Under the pieces are notes generated by a model, which saw nothing but the letters and a program-made list of their open reading frames with translations, did not search any database and was not told the origin of the DNA. A stretch of 64,000 nt of DNA from Cohnella lupini. Its GTDB lineage: Bacteria > Bacillota > Bacilli > Paenibacillales > Paenibacillaceae. The translations under genes were made by a program, and so were the position numbers. How positions within the stretch are numbered: position 1 is the stretch's first letter; every line of letters begins with the position of its first letter. The DNA is taken from positions 156,104 through 220,103 of the forward strand of contig NZ_QRDY01000008.1 in assembly GCF_003386205.1 (NCBI RefSeq), written 5' to 3'. This document shows positions 42,057 through 50,452 of the stretch, one piece after another.

Positions 42057-43421
42057 TTAAACGGCGGTCAAAGCGATTTCTTCGTCTTCGTCGCGATTAA
42101 ATGCCTCGCGGTCGAATTCGCCTTCGGAATTCGCCACCAGCAAGGAAGTGACGGTCGTTCCGGTCGCGTTAACGGCGGTGCGTCCCATATCGATGAGCGC
42201 TTCGACGCCGGCAACGATCGCGATTCCTTCGAGCGGTAATCCGAGAGCGGTCAATACGACGGTCGTCGAGATGACGGCCGGGCCGGGAACGCCGGCGACT
42301 CCGATGGAGGAGATAATGCTAACGACGACTAGAATGATATAGTCCGTTAACGACAAGTGAATGCCGAATACTTCGGCGGTGAACACCGCGACGATCGCCG
42401 GCCAAACGCCGCCGCAGCCGTTAAAGTTGACGGATGCGCCGAGCGGAGCCACGAAGCTCGCGATACGAGGGGAGACGTGCAATCTCTTCGTAATGACTTC
42501 CAGATTAATAGGAAGCGTTGCGTAGCTGCTGCGGGTCGTAAAGGCAACCGCGATGGTCGGATAGATTTTGCGGAAGAAACGAATCGGATTGACTTTGGCT
42601 ACGAACAGGACCAGTCCTCCGAATATAAGAACGAAATGAATGATAAGCGCAACGTAGGAGGTCACGATTACGCTTCCGAGCTCCTGCAGGGTATCCCAAC
42701 CGTAACGCGCGGTGATGCCGGCAATTAGCGCGAATACGCCATAAGGAGTTAACCTAATCACGTATTTCACCACTTGGTGAAGAATTTGCGTGAGCGATTG
42801 AATGAGATCGCGGACGGGCTTAACCGATTCCGCGTTCTTGGAACCGATCTTGATAATGGCTACGGCCAAGAAAATGGCGAATATAAGTACCGGTACGACT
42901 TTGCCCTCGGCTGCTTCGCTGATAGGATTCGAGGGAATCAGATCCAGGATGACCTCGGAGAATGTAGGGATTTCCCGCGCGGTGAAGCCTTCCGGGACGG
43001 CCTGCTGGATGCCGCTGCCGGGATTGAAGAGCAAAGCGATCAACAGCCCGATGATCGAGGCTATTCCGGTCGTTCCGAGGAACCAAGCGAAGGTCTTGAA
43101 GCCGATTTTCCTTAAGTAATCCAAGCTTGTTAAAGAAGCGATACTGTTCAATACGAGCACGAATACGAGAGGAACGACCAACATGCGGATCAAACTAATG
43201 TAGATACTGCCGAATGTCGTAATGCCTTTCGTTTCGAAATCCAAATTCTGAAAGAGGATCCCGACGGCTACTCCTAATCCAAGACCGATTAGAACCCGCG
43301 AGCCGAATCCGATGCGTTTCCGGGCAAGGTAATACAGCAGGCCGAAAACGAAAATCGAAGTGACGAAGCTGTACCAGTTTGTTTCGATTGCGACCAATAA
43401 GTTATTCTGGATGTCGTCCAA
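42057..43421 (-). CDS. Dicarboxylate/amino-acid:cation symporter, TcyP-like
   Basis: A 454-residue DAACS-family transporter (GltP/TcyP type). Conserved parts include LIRMLVVPLVFVLVLNSIAS, the substrate loop VAFTTRSSYATLPINLEVIT, and the second loop VAPLGASVNFNGCGGVWPAI. The last resembles the L-cystine transporter TcyP branch, where Asn-Gly-Cys/Met signatures occur; glutamate or other dicarboxylates cannot be excluded. The C-terminus is acidic. It sits on the opposite strand to the thiol genes at 43.8-45.7 kb, a thematic link to cystine only by inference. Confidence 0.88.
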   Translation of the reverse strand: MDDIQNNLLVAIETNWYSFVTSIFVFGLLYYLARKRIGFGSRVLIGLGLGVAVGILFQNLDFETKGITTFGSIYISLIRMLVVPLVFVLVLNSIASLTSLDYLRKIGFKTFAWFLGTTGIASIIGLLIALLFNPGSGIQQAVPEGFTAREIPTFSEVILDLIPSNPISEAAEGKVVPVLIFAIFLAVAIIKIGSKNAESVKPVRDLIQSLTQILHQVVKYVIRLTPYGVFALIAGITARYGWDTLQELGSVIVTSYVALIIHFVLIFGGLVLFVAKVNPIRFFRKIYPTIAVAFTTRSSYATLPINLEVITKRLHVSPRIASFVAPLGASVNFNGCGGVWPAIVAVFTAEVFGIHLSLTDYIILVVVSIISSIGVAGVPGPAVISTTVVLTALGLPLEGIAIVAGVEALIDMGRTAVNATGTTVTSLLVANSEGEFDREAFNRDEDEEIALTAV

Positions 43422-43618
43422 AATATAAACCCCCTAAACACACTAGTTTGATAGGAATTACAAACTCCAATGTACAAATAACATTTAAGATTGTCAACAT
43501 AAATCTTGGAAATAAATAACCGTTATTTATAGAAAAACGCTGAAATAATCGTGAATGCTTTAGTGATATATATGTAGAGACATCGGAATTAATTCCGACA
43601 AAATCGATAGGAAATTTA

Positions 43619-43647
43619 TTGACAAAGGGTTGTACATCGAATAATAT
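43619..43647 (+). promoter_or_regulatory. Strong sigma-A promoter before small RNA/ccdA
   Basis: TTGACA (43619-43624), 17-bp spacer and TAATAT (43642-43647). It drives transcription into the hairpin region and the terminator at 43724-43767 ahead of the ccdA genes. Confidence 0.8.
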
Positions 43648-43653
43648 TAAGCA

Positions 43654-43768
43654 CTAAAATGGACGATTCGCATCGTTATTATCGGAAATAGAGAACGATC
43701 AATCTACTGGACAACCAGAGATTCAACGTTGGGCGCGTAATAGCGCCGCGTTGGGTCTTCTTTTTTTA
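43654..43768 (+). ncRNA. Small structured RNA or attenuated leader upstream of ccdA
   Basis: About 115 nucleotides between a strong promoter and an intrinsic terminator. Candidate hairpins are ACGAT-TCGC-ATCGT (43663-43676) and CTGG-ACAA-CCAG (43707-43718). The terminator has CAACG/CGTTG and GGCGC/GCGCC arms around a GTAATA loop (about 43724-43752), then a T-run at 43761-43767. The ccdA start (43797) lies 29 bases downstream, so it could be either an independent small RNA or the leader of the ccdA operon. It does not fit a riboswitch class that I can name. Confidence 0.55.
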
Positions 43769-43796
43769 TCCGGAACAATCGGGAGGGTGTTAAGAA

Positions 43797-44135
43797 ATGA
43801 AAAAACCGGAAGCATCTAAGCTAACATTGTCTTTAATCATCGGCTCTTTGGCATTCGCTATTTTAACTTTTGCCGCCGTATCTGCTAATCAGACCAAAGA
43901 GGCTGCCGCCGCGCCGCAAGAAAGCTCAGCGGCTCCCGAAGTGAAAGCAATCATCGATGATCGACCGAGCGTAACCGTGCAAGAGACGGCGGAAATCGCG
44001 GCTCCGAAAGTCGTTTCATCGCAAGCCGAAGCGAATGTTCAAGCAACGACTCAATCGACTCCAGGGACTGAAGTTCAACAAACGGATGCCGGTTCATCCC
44101 AAACAGCCCGGAACATTCTCCTAATGCAAAGGTAA
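43797..44135 (+). CDS. N-terminal fragment of CcdA-like gene (frameshifted)
   Basis: A 112-residue frame with a membrane segment (LSLIIGSLAFAILTFAAV, about 11-29) and then a disordered Ala/Pro/Glu/Gln stretch. Its frame ends at a TAA (44133-44135). Reading the next frame from about 44100 gives NSPEHSPNAKVTAPVTETQS, with the same composition, joining into the CcdA frame that follows. So the two frames look like one gene split by a single-base change near 44095-44102. It may be a sequencing error, a real mutation or programmed slippage. Confidence 0.55.
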   Translation: MKKPEASKLTLSLIIGSLAFAILTFAAVSANQTKEAAAAPQESSAAPEVKAIIDDRPSVTVQETAEIAAPKVVSSQAEANVQATTQSTPGTEVQQTDAGSSQTARNILLMQR

Positions 44136-44167
44136 CTGCACCGGTAACGGAAACCCAGTCCAAAAAA

Positions 44168-45046
44168 GTGGCTGCCCCGTCGATTAAGGAAGCCGCCCCG
44201 AAAGCGGTCGCTTCTTCGGCAACGCAGGAAAAGAAAAAGGAAGTCGAGAAGCTGACATCGTCTACGTCAACTGAGGCTCCCGTTGTATCCAAGGAACCTA
44301 AGTCGGAGACTCCCGCGACTATAGAAGATCAATCGGAAACCGATTACAAGTTGGATTTCATACTGGCGTTTTCGGCAGGTTTACTCTCTTTCTTATCGCC
44401 CTGCGTCCTGCCGTTAATCCCGGCGTATTTAAGCTATATGTTAGGGTCTTCGGTAACGGAAATTCATACCCGCAGAGAGAAAATAAAAGTGGTGATGAAG
44501 GCTGTTTTTTTCGTTGCGGGATTCTCGATCGTGTTTGTTCTGCTTGGAGTGTCCGTGAGTTCGTTAAGCAAGCTATTCTCCGACAATATAAGAATCATAC
44601 AGCAGGTAGGCGGAGTTCTTATCGTGATTTTCGGTCTTCATATGACGGGCATCTTCAAAATCAAGTGGCTCTATTCGGAAAAAAGATTTCTGCCGAGCGG
44701 CTCCTCGGGGAAAAACGTAGGCTCGCTATTGCTGGGAATGGCATTCGCCGTCGGTTGGACGCCGTGCATAGGACCGATCCTTTCTACCATTCTTATCTAC
44801 GCGGGAAGCATGGATACGATCGAGAAGGGCGTATGGCTCTTAACCGCTTATTCGCTGGGGTTTGCCGTACCGTTCTTGCTCTCGGCGGTATTGGTGGACA
44901 ATTTATCGAAGTATCTTAGGAAGATCTCGAAATATCTTCCCGTTATTTCGGTCGTTAGCGGAATCATCATGATCGTAATGGGAATCCTCGTATTTACGAA
45001 CAAGCTGGAGAAGCTCGGCCAATACTCCGGAGTATTTAACTTGTAG
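44168..45046 (+). CDS. CcdA-type thiol electron-transfer membrane protein
   Basis: Membrane part of a CcdA/DsbD-type protein that carries reducing power from cytoplasmic thioredoxin to extracytoplasmic thiol proteins. After a disordered, charged linker (to about residue 60), the core begins FILAFSAGLLSFLSPCVLPLIP (Cys motif SPCVLPL) and continues with SYMLGSS; later VGWTPCIGPILSTILIYAGS holds the second conserved Cys-Pro. The open frame starts at GTG 44168 without a visible ribosome binding site, so it is probably the continuation of the frameshifted gene upstream. The adjacent TlpA-like gene is the expected partner. Confidence 0.9.
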   Translation: MAAPSIKEAAPKAVASSATQEKKKEVEKLTSSTSTEAPVVSKEPKSETPATIEDQSETDYKLDFILAFSAGLLSFLSPCVLPLIPAYLSYMLGSSVTEIHTRREKIKVVMKAVFFVAGFSIVFVLLGVSVSSLSKLFSDNIRIIQQVGGVLIVIFGLHMTGIFKIKWLYSEKRFLPSGSSGKNVGSLLLGMAFAVGWTPCIGPILSTILIYAGSMDTIEKGVWLLTAYSLGFAVPFLLSAVLVDNLSKYLRKISKYLPVISVVSGIIMIVMGILVFTNKLEKLGQYSGVFNL

Positions 45047-45074
45047 AACATCCATCAAGAAGGGAGACTTAACC

Positions 45075-45668
45075 ATGAAGAAAAACTCGATCTTATGGGG
45101 AGCCGTTCTGATCTTCATCCTGATTTCCGTGTACGTCAGCCGAAATCATAGTATAAGCAGTCCGGATGCCCTTCCGAGCTCGCAGGTAGTCCAAGCGCAG
45201 AACGCTAACGGCAGCGATATTGCCGTACAGGAGGAGATCGTCGCTAACGTTAGCGATACGAGGGAGCAGGCCATCGACTTTACTTTGACGGATCTGGACG
45301 GGAACGAAGTGAAGTTATCCGACTATAGAGGTAAAAAAGTCTATATCAACTTCTGGGCGACCTGGTGCAAATGGTGCAAAAAAGAAATGCCCGATATAGA
45401 GAAAATATATCAGGCGCATCAGGGCGGAGATTTGGTCGTATTGGCGTTAAGCGTGGGGGAAGACAGGGACAAAGTGAGTTCTTATATCGAGGAACACGGA
45501 TATCCGTTCAAGGTGCTGCTGGATCCCGATAAGAGCGTTGCCCTGAAATACGATATCAAGCCTATCCCGGTGTCTATTTTCGTGGACAAAGAAGGATATA
45601 TCGCTTACAGGAAATTAGGCGCGATGACCGAGGCGGAGATGATCGCCGTTATTGAAGGGCTCGCATAA
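45075..45668 (+). CDS. TlpA/ResA-like membrane-anchored thioredoxin
   Basis: A 197-residue extracytoplasmic thiol-disulfide oxidoreductase. The N-terminal signal anchor is ILWGAVLIFILISVYVS. The thioredoxin domain (about 65-197) has the active site WATWCKWCKKEMPDIEK, with a CKWC dithiol, and the cis-Pro in DIKPIPVSIFVDKEG. It is transcribed after the CcdA-like gene with a GAAGGGAGA ribosome binding site. CcdA would keep it reduced; targets may be apocytochrome c or spore/cell-wall thiols. Its end is 15 bases from the convergent parB-like gene. Confidence 0.92.
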   Translation: MKKNSILWGAVLIFILISVYVSRNHSISSPDALPSSQVVQAQNANGSDIAVQEEIVANVSDTREQAIDFTLTDLDGNEVKLSDYRGKKVYINFWATWCKWCKKEMPDIEKIYQAHQGGDLVVLALSVGEDRDKVSSYIEEHGYPFKVLLDPDKSVALKYDIKPIPVSIFVDKEGYIAYRKLGAMTEAEMIAVIEGLA

Positions 45669-45682
45669 GCTGCCACATACCG

Positions 45683-46831
45683 TCATCGTGGACCTTGCAT
45701 TCGATCCTTTACCGCTCTCCACTCGGCCAGATGCTTCTCGAGATCGCCGATGAGCGAGTCGACGTCACGAACGAATTGTTCTCTTTCCACGCCTGCCAAG
45801 TCCGGCAAGTCGCTTGGGGTGAACGAGATCGGCGCCGGCAACGAGGCGAACAATAGATTCATCATGCCCTCGATCAAGCTTTCGGAGGGCTGTTCGGCAT
45901 GGCTGGAAGCTCCGTAAAGATCATTGTCTTCGTCGTTATCCGAGTCGGGGGTTGCTTCCAAGTCGTCCATTACCAAAGTTGCTTGCGCTAGACTCGCTAA
46001 TCCGGTGAACGAAGAATCAGGTCGCGATACGCGTTCCTTATTTTCGGGTTTGGCGCCCCTAACCGGTTCCTCATGCGACTTGCCGGGTTCTTCTTTCGGC
46101 TCTGCGCTCTTGGCGCGTTCCTTCTTATTATGCTCGAACGTCGACCATGTCTCGAGAAGCTGAGGTCCCGTCTTGAACAGAAGCTTGCCTTTCGTCGATT
46201 CGGAAATTTCCTTGTCTTTAAACAGCTTGGCAATGCGCTTTACGTCGGGAACGGGCATTTCGTCCGCTGCCATGAGCAAGGCGAGAGAGTCGCGATATTC
46301 CATGGGCAGATCTTTAAGCGGCATTAACTGGTCCTCGGTCAGCTTGTCCTTCCGGATTTCCGTACCGTACACGATCAGGACGCGCACCGAGCTGCTGAAC
46401 TTGAGCAAGTCGAGCTTGTTCTTGATATACGATTCCGGCTTGCCGAGCTTTCCCGACATGTACTTGATCGAGCTGCTGAATTTGGGATCGTTAAGAAGCT
46501 TATTGAACGCCTCGGCCTCCTCGATCGGAGAGAAGCCTTGACGAGTCAGGTTTTCGGCGATTTGCTCCAAGTAAATTTCCATTTCGTCCGTGACATTGGA
46601 GACGATACAGGGGATCGTCGGCAGTCCGAGCGTCCGGCACGCTTTGTAGCGGCGGTTTCCGTAGATGATTTTGTATCGGCCGTCAGGAGTCGTTCTAACT
46701 TTAATAGGCGATAACAAGCCGAGCTCCCCGATGCTGTTCATCAGTTCCTGAAGGGCTTCTTCGTCGAACTGGTAGCGGGGTTGATCCGTATCTTCATCTA
46801 TTAAACGCGTGGGTAGCTGAATGATATCCAT
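45683..46831 (-). CDS. ParB/Spo0J-family protein with long C-terminal extension
   Basis: A 382-residue ParB-like protein. The N-terminal CTPase/ParB domain has PRYQFDEEALQELMNSIGELG, then the arginine box YGNRRYKACRTLGLPTIPC (GxRRxxA, as in nucleotide-binding ParB) and a helix-turn-helix segment RQGFSPIEEAEAFNKLLNDP...KPESYIKNKLDLLKFS. The remainder (about 200-382) is acidic, disordered and not that of the chromosomal Spo0J, with a final helix. There is no adjacent parA, so it may be a regulator or nucleoid-associated variant rather than a partition protein. Confidence 0.85.
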   Translation of the reverse strand: MDIIQLPTRLIDEDTDQPRYQFDEEALQELMNSIGELGLLSPIKVRTTPDGRYKIIYGNRRYKACRTLGLPTIPCIVSNVTDEMEIYLEQIAENLTRQGFSPIEEAEAFNKLLNDPKFSSSIKYMSGKLGKPESYIKNKLDLLKFSSSVRVLIVYGTEIRKDKLTEDQLMPLKDLPMEYRDSLALLMAADEMPVPDVKRIAKLFKDKEISESTKGKLLFKTGPQLLETWSTFEHNKKERAKSAEPKEEPGKSHEEPVRGAKPENKERVSRPDSSFTGLASLAQATLVMDDLEATPDSDNDEDNDLYGASSHAEQPSESLIEGMMNLLFASLPAPISFTPSDLPDLAGVEREQFVRDVDSLIGDLEKHLAEWRAVKDRMQGPR

Positions 46832-46936
46832 GAGCGGTCTCCTATCGGTTAAGGTCGTTAATGGAATTATATATCAGCGTTTGATAGATGGGAATAAAGG
46901 CTTTAGAATAGATAGGATCGAGCTTGAGAGAAGCGG

Positions 46937-48193
46937 GTGTTGAAAATAAACGGATATCGGGAAAAGACGGCTGCGGACGGTATTGGAGCGAAGAAAGCGA
47001 ATCTAGCATGGCTAGTCGTTCTATTAGGCTCTCTATCGGCGTTCGGACCGTTGTCGCTGGATTTATATTTGCCCGCGCTGCCCCAGCTAGCGGACAACAT
47101 GAACACGAGCTCGTCCTACGCGCAGCTTAGCCTGACCGCCTGCATGATCGGCTTGTCGGTCGGGCAGTTATTCGCCGGCGCGTTGAGCGATTTTCACGGA
47201 CGTCGGCTGCCCTTATTAATCGGATTATTGCTTTACGCGGTATCTTCCATTCTTTGCGCGTTCAGTCCTTCTATCGAAGCGTTCGTGGCATTAAGATTCA
47301 TACAGGGCCTGGCCGGTTCGGCCGGCATCGTCATCTCCCGCGCGGTCGTGCGCGATATGTATTCGGGGCCGGAGCTGACGAAGTTCTTCGCCATGCTGAT
47401 GCTAGTAAACGGAGCGGCGCCGATCTTCTCGCCCGTCCTCGGCGGGCAGCTGCTGAAGGCGATTCCTTGGGAAGGGTTATTCGTAGTGCTCGCCGGATGG
47501 GGCGTGCTTACGCTATTGGCCGTGCTGTTCGGATTGCCGGAAACGTTGGCGGCCGACAAACGAATGACCGGCGGCATACGCGAAACGCTGAACACCTTTC
47601 GCAGGCTCTTCCGCGATCGAACCTTCATGGGATACGCGCTTGCCCAGGCGCTCGTTACCGCGGCGATGTTCGCCTATATCGCGGGCTCGCCTTTCGCGCT
47701 TCAGAATATATACGGGGTATCGCCCCAGATGTTCAGCTTGTTCTTCGCCATTAACGGATTCGGAATCATCGTTGCCGGTCAAGTAACGGGAAGGCTGGCA
47801 AGCCGGATCGGGGAGAAGAGGTTGTTCCTGATCGGACTCCTCCTTGCGTGCGCCGGCGGCGTAACGCTGCTGTCCATGATCGCGATCTCCGCTTCGTTGG
47901 CGGCGATCCTCGTTCCGCTCTTCTTCGTCGTATCCAGCGTCGGAGTCGTAAGCGCGACGGGCTTCTCCTTAGCGATGAGCAACCAGGCTCAAGCGGCAGG
48001 AAGCGCCGCGGCGCTTCTGGGCCTGATGTCCTTCTTGTTCGGAGGCATTCTGGCGCCGATCGTCGGCATCGCGGGGAGCGCGAACGCGATGCCGATGGGC
48101 ATCATCATCGCTGCGACCGATGTTGGCGCGGTGTTGACGTATGCGTTCTTGATACGCGGAAAAGGAAACCGGCTGGTGAGGGCGAAGTCTTAA
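46937..48193 (+). CDS. Bcr/CflA-type multidrug efflux MFS transporter
   Basis: A 418-residue, 12-helix drug:proton antiporter. The start region LGSLSAFGPLSLDLYLPALPQLA and the motif FAGALSDFHGRRLPLLIGLL (loop A-type) are typical of the Bcr/CflA group. The GTG at 46937 is the proposed start but the ribosome binding site is weak; a TTG at 46940 is equally possible. It is divergent from parB-like and followed by the isomerase gene after 38 bases, so they may be co-transcribed. Confidence 0.9.
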   Translation: MLKINGYREKTAADGIGAKKANLAWLVVLLGSLSAFGPLSLDLYLPALPQLADNMNTSSSYAQLSLTACMIGLSVGQLFAGALSDFHGRRLPLLIGLLLYAVSSILCAFSPSIEAFVALRFIQGLAGSAGIVISRAVVRDMYSGPELTKFFAMLMLVNGAAPIFSPVLGGQLLKAIPWEGLFVVLAGWGVLTLLAVLFGLPETLAADKRMTGGIRETLNTFRRLFRDRTFMGYALAQALVTAAMFAYIAGSPFALQNIYGVSPQMFSLFFAINGFGIIVAGQVTGRLASRIGEKRLFLIGLLLACAGGVTLLSMIAISASLAAILVPLFFVVSSVGVVSATGFSLAMSNQAQAAGSAAALLGLMSFLFGGILAPIVGIAGSANAMPMGIIIAATDVGAVLTYAFLIRGKGNRLVRAKS

Positions 48194-48231
48194 GAGATCG
48201 CATCGAATAAGAAAAGGAGCGTTATCCTCTC

Positions 48232-49173
48232 ATGCAAAATTATGAAGCGAAAAACGTCAAAATCCGCGAGGCATTCGAGCATCTTAAGAAGACTAATCCC
48301 CAAGCCCTGCGCCGGCAACGCCTGAATCTATCTTGGAGCAATTGGGGCTTCGGCATGGAACCGCTGGAAGAAACCGCGGTCCGTCTGCAGAAAGCGGGGA
48401 TCGAATATATCGAGCTCCACGGAAATCATTACGGTCCCGATCTGGGGTACAAGCCGGCCGAAACGATCGATATTCTTGCTTCTTACGGCATTCGCACCGC
48501 CGGTATATGCGGGATGTTCTCGGTCGATAACGACCTTTCGAGCAATAAAGCGATTCAACGCCAAGCTGCGATCGATTACCTGAAGCGGGAGATCGAATTC
48601 ACCGCGGCCGTCGGCGGCTCCTACATCTTGGTCGTTCCCGGCGCCGTCGGCCGGCCGGACAAGTACGACGATACGGAAATCGAGCGCAGCGTCGATACAT
48701 TGCGGCTTGTCGCGGATCGATTCGTCGAACACAAGGTCTTGGCCGCGATCGAACCGATACGCTCCGCGGAGACGAGCTACGTCCATACGATTAGCGACGC
48801 GTTATCCTATATTAATTCCGTGAATCATCCCGGCGTTCAGCACATTAACGCCGACGTGTACCATATGCAGGTCGAGGAGTCGCATATCGGCGAAGCTTTG
48901 CTCGCGGCCGGCGACCGACTGCTCAATCTCCACTTGGCCGATAGCAACCGCGGAGCGTTAGGCGATGGATCCATGGATTTGGACACGATTATCATGGCTT
49001 TATACCTCCTAGGCTTTAACCGCGAAGGCCGTTACGTTACGCCCGAGCCGCTTGGGCCGGGGGGATCCCCGTATCCTGCGATGTACGGCAAACCGGACAA
49101 GGCTTCGCTCGATCGCATGGTGATGCAGACGGCTGCCTATTTCCGGGAACGAGAGAAAGCTCTAATCGAGTAA
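48232..49173 (+). CDS. Sugar phosphate isomerase/epimerase-like TIM-barrel protein
   Basis: A 313-residue xylose-isomerase-like TIM barrel (AP-endonuclease 2 superfamily). Metal-ligand type segments include YIELHGNHYGPDLGY, VLAAIEPIRS (Glu), GVQHINADVYHMQVEESHI (Asp and His) and LNLHLADSNRGALGDGSMDL (His, Asp). Such enzymes isomerise or epimerise sugars or break down inositol and similar compounds. The ATG at 48232 follows AAAAGGAG. Substrate unknown. Confidence 0.85.
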   Translation: MQNYEAKNVKIREAFEHLKKTNPQALRRQRLNLSWSNWGFGMEPLEETAVRLQKAGIEYIELHGNHYGPDLGYKPAETIDILASYGIRTAGICGMFSVDNDLSSNKAIQRQAAIDYLKREIEFTAAVGGSYILVVPGAVGRPDKYDDTEIERSVDTLRLVADRFVEHKVLAAIEPIRSAETSYVHTISDALSYINSVNHPGVQHINADVYHMQVEESHIGEALLAAGDRLLNLHLADSNRGALGDGSMDLDTIIMALYLLGFNREGRYVTPEPLGPGGSPYPAMYGKPDKASLDRMVMQTAAYFREREKALIE

Positions 49174-49300
49174 CACGTCCAAACCGGGTAACGCCCGCCG
49201 CAGCTGGCGAGATGCATGGAGGTACAAATTCAGATCGCCAGGGCGGTTCATCAGCCCAATTCGTCATTCTTACAACGAGAAGAAGCAATCGCTTCCCAAA

Positions 49301-49338
49301 AAATAATCCACCCCCGCAAGGGGGGGTTATTTTTTTCG
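49301..49338 (+). terminator. Terminator with G/C-rich stem
   Basis: AATAATCCACCCCC-GCAA-GGGGGGGTTATT with a T7 tail. It lies downstream of the isomerase gene and upstream of the repeat element. Confidence 0.85.
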
Positions 49339-49408
49339 TATATGAATTTATAAGTTTGGGGCTCAAATACGATGCTTTTCAATGTATTTTTAAAGCTCGT
49401 TCAAAAAT

Positions 49409-49562
49409 GAAGCTGGATAAAGATGTTTTTTATTCCTATTGGCCTCCGTTTGACCTAGTCCTTTCCTAAATTTGATCAATAGTGATGTTCTACATCCTAC
49501 TTTGATTGCAAGTGCGCTTGATAACTCCAATAGCGATGATTCCCATTCTACTTTTGATCAAG
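49409..49562 (+). repeat. Three-unit dispersed repeat element, copy 1
   Basis: No gene occupies 49174-49689. It contains three similar units, each of the form AATAG-N-GATGTT-CATYCTACTT, with GATG at 49422, 49484 and 49535 (spacing 62 and 51). The same three units with the same spacing in opposite orientation occur at about 63715-63850. The two copies align end to end by eye with clear similarity. I see no transposase, reading frame or tRNA-like end. Confidence 0.7.
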
Positions 49563-49689
49563 TCATACAGCGGAGCATGCTCTAATCTCGAAGTGATGGA
49601 CGACGAAGTCCGTTTACTTGCATATTGGCGCGACAGGGACGGTTAGGGTAAAGTGGAAGATGAGAAATAAGCTTGGTTAAGGAGCGCGC

Positions 49690-50436
49690 ATGACTATACA
49701 ATCCCAGCAAGATATCGAACGATTAATGAAAATAGGAAAGATCGTCGCCCTGACGATCAAAGAAATGAAAGGCGCGATCGAACCGGGAATGACGACGGGA
49801 CAATTGGATCAAATCGGTCTAGGAATGTTATCCCGGTACGGCGCCGTCTCGGCTCCGATGAAAGACGCCGGGTTTCCGGCGCATACGTGCATTAGCGTGA
49901 ATGAAGAGGTCGCGCACGGGATTCCGGGAGATCGGGTCATTCAGCCGGGAGATCTCGTCAATATCGACGTTTCGGCCGAACTTGACGGATTTTACGCGGA
50001 CGCGGGGGAGTCATTTCAGATCGAGCCGGTTAAAACCGAAGTGGATGCCCTTTGCCGGTACACTTACGCGACGTTGATGAAGGTTATTTCCGGGCTGAAA
50101 GCGGGAGTGAAGCTTAACGAGGTCGGAAGAATCATTCAGAGCGAGGCGAAGAAGGGCGGCTATCGCGTCATCGAGGATTTGTGCAGCCACGGTGTTGGCA
50201 GATCGTTGCATGAGGAACCTTTGGACATTCTCCCGTATTACGAGCCGCGGGATAGAAGAGTGTTAAAATCGGGACAAGTCATTACGATCGAGCCGTTTTT
50301 GTCCACGGGCGCTACCTACGTCGTGGAGCGAGCGGACGGATGGACGCTGGCCGTGCCCGATCGCAGCCGAGTCGCCCAGCATGAGCATACGATCGTTATT
50401 ACGAATAATAAACCGATTATCGTTACCGCTTGTTAA
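49690..50436 (+). CDS. map: Methionine aminopeptidase, type I
   Basis: A 248-residue metal-dependent aminopeptidase that removes N-terminal Met from nascent proteins. Conserved segments carry the metal ligands: FPAHTCISVNEEVAHGIPGD (His), VNIDVSAELDGFYADAGESF (two Asp), LCSHGVGRSLHEEP (His), ITIEPFLST (Glu) and HEHTIVITNN (Glu). It is a stand-alone copy outside the ribosomal protein operon, where the main map usually lies, so it may be a second, specialised gene. The ribosome binding site AAGGAGCG precedes the ATG. Confidence 0.92.
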   Translation: MTIQSQQDIERLMKIGKIVALTIKEMKGAIEPGMTTGQLDQIGLGMLSRYGAVSAPMKDAGFPAHTCISVNEEVAHGIPGDRVIQPGDLVNIDVSAELDGFYADAGESFQIEPVKTEVDALCRYTYATLMKVISGLKAGVKLNEVGRIIQSEAKKGGYRVIEDLCSHGVGRSLHEEPLDILPYYEPRDRRVLKSGQVITIEPFLSTGATYVVERADGWTLAVPDRSRVAQHEHTIVITNNKPIIVTAC

Positions 50437-50452
50437 TATCGGGGGAAATATT

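Noticed and set aside
42057..43421. Glutamate transporter GltP
   Set aside because: The substrate loop resembles the TcyP branch more than GltP, but the two cannot be separated with certainty, so only the broader family is claimed.
43422..43520. CymR-type binding site before the TcyP-like symporter
   Set aside because: GGAATTAC and TAATTCC fragments resemble parts of the consensus but the spacing and remaining positions do not match well enough to call.
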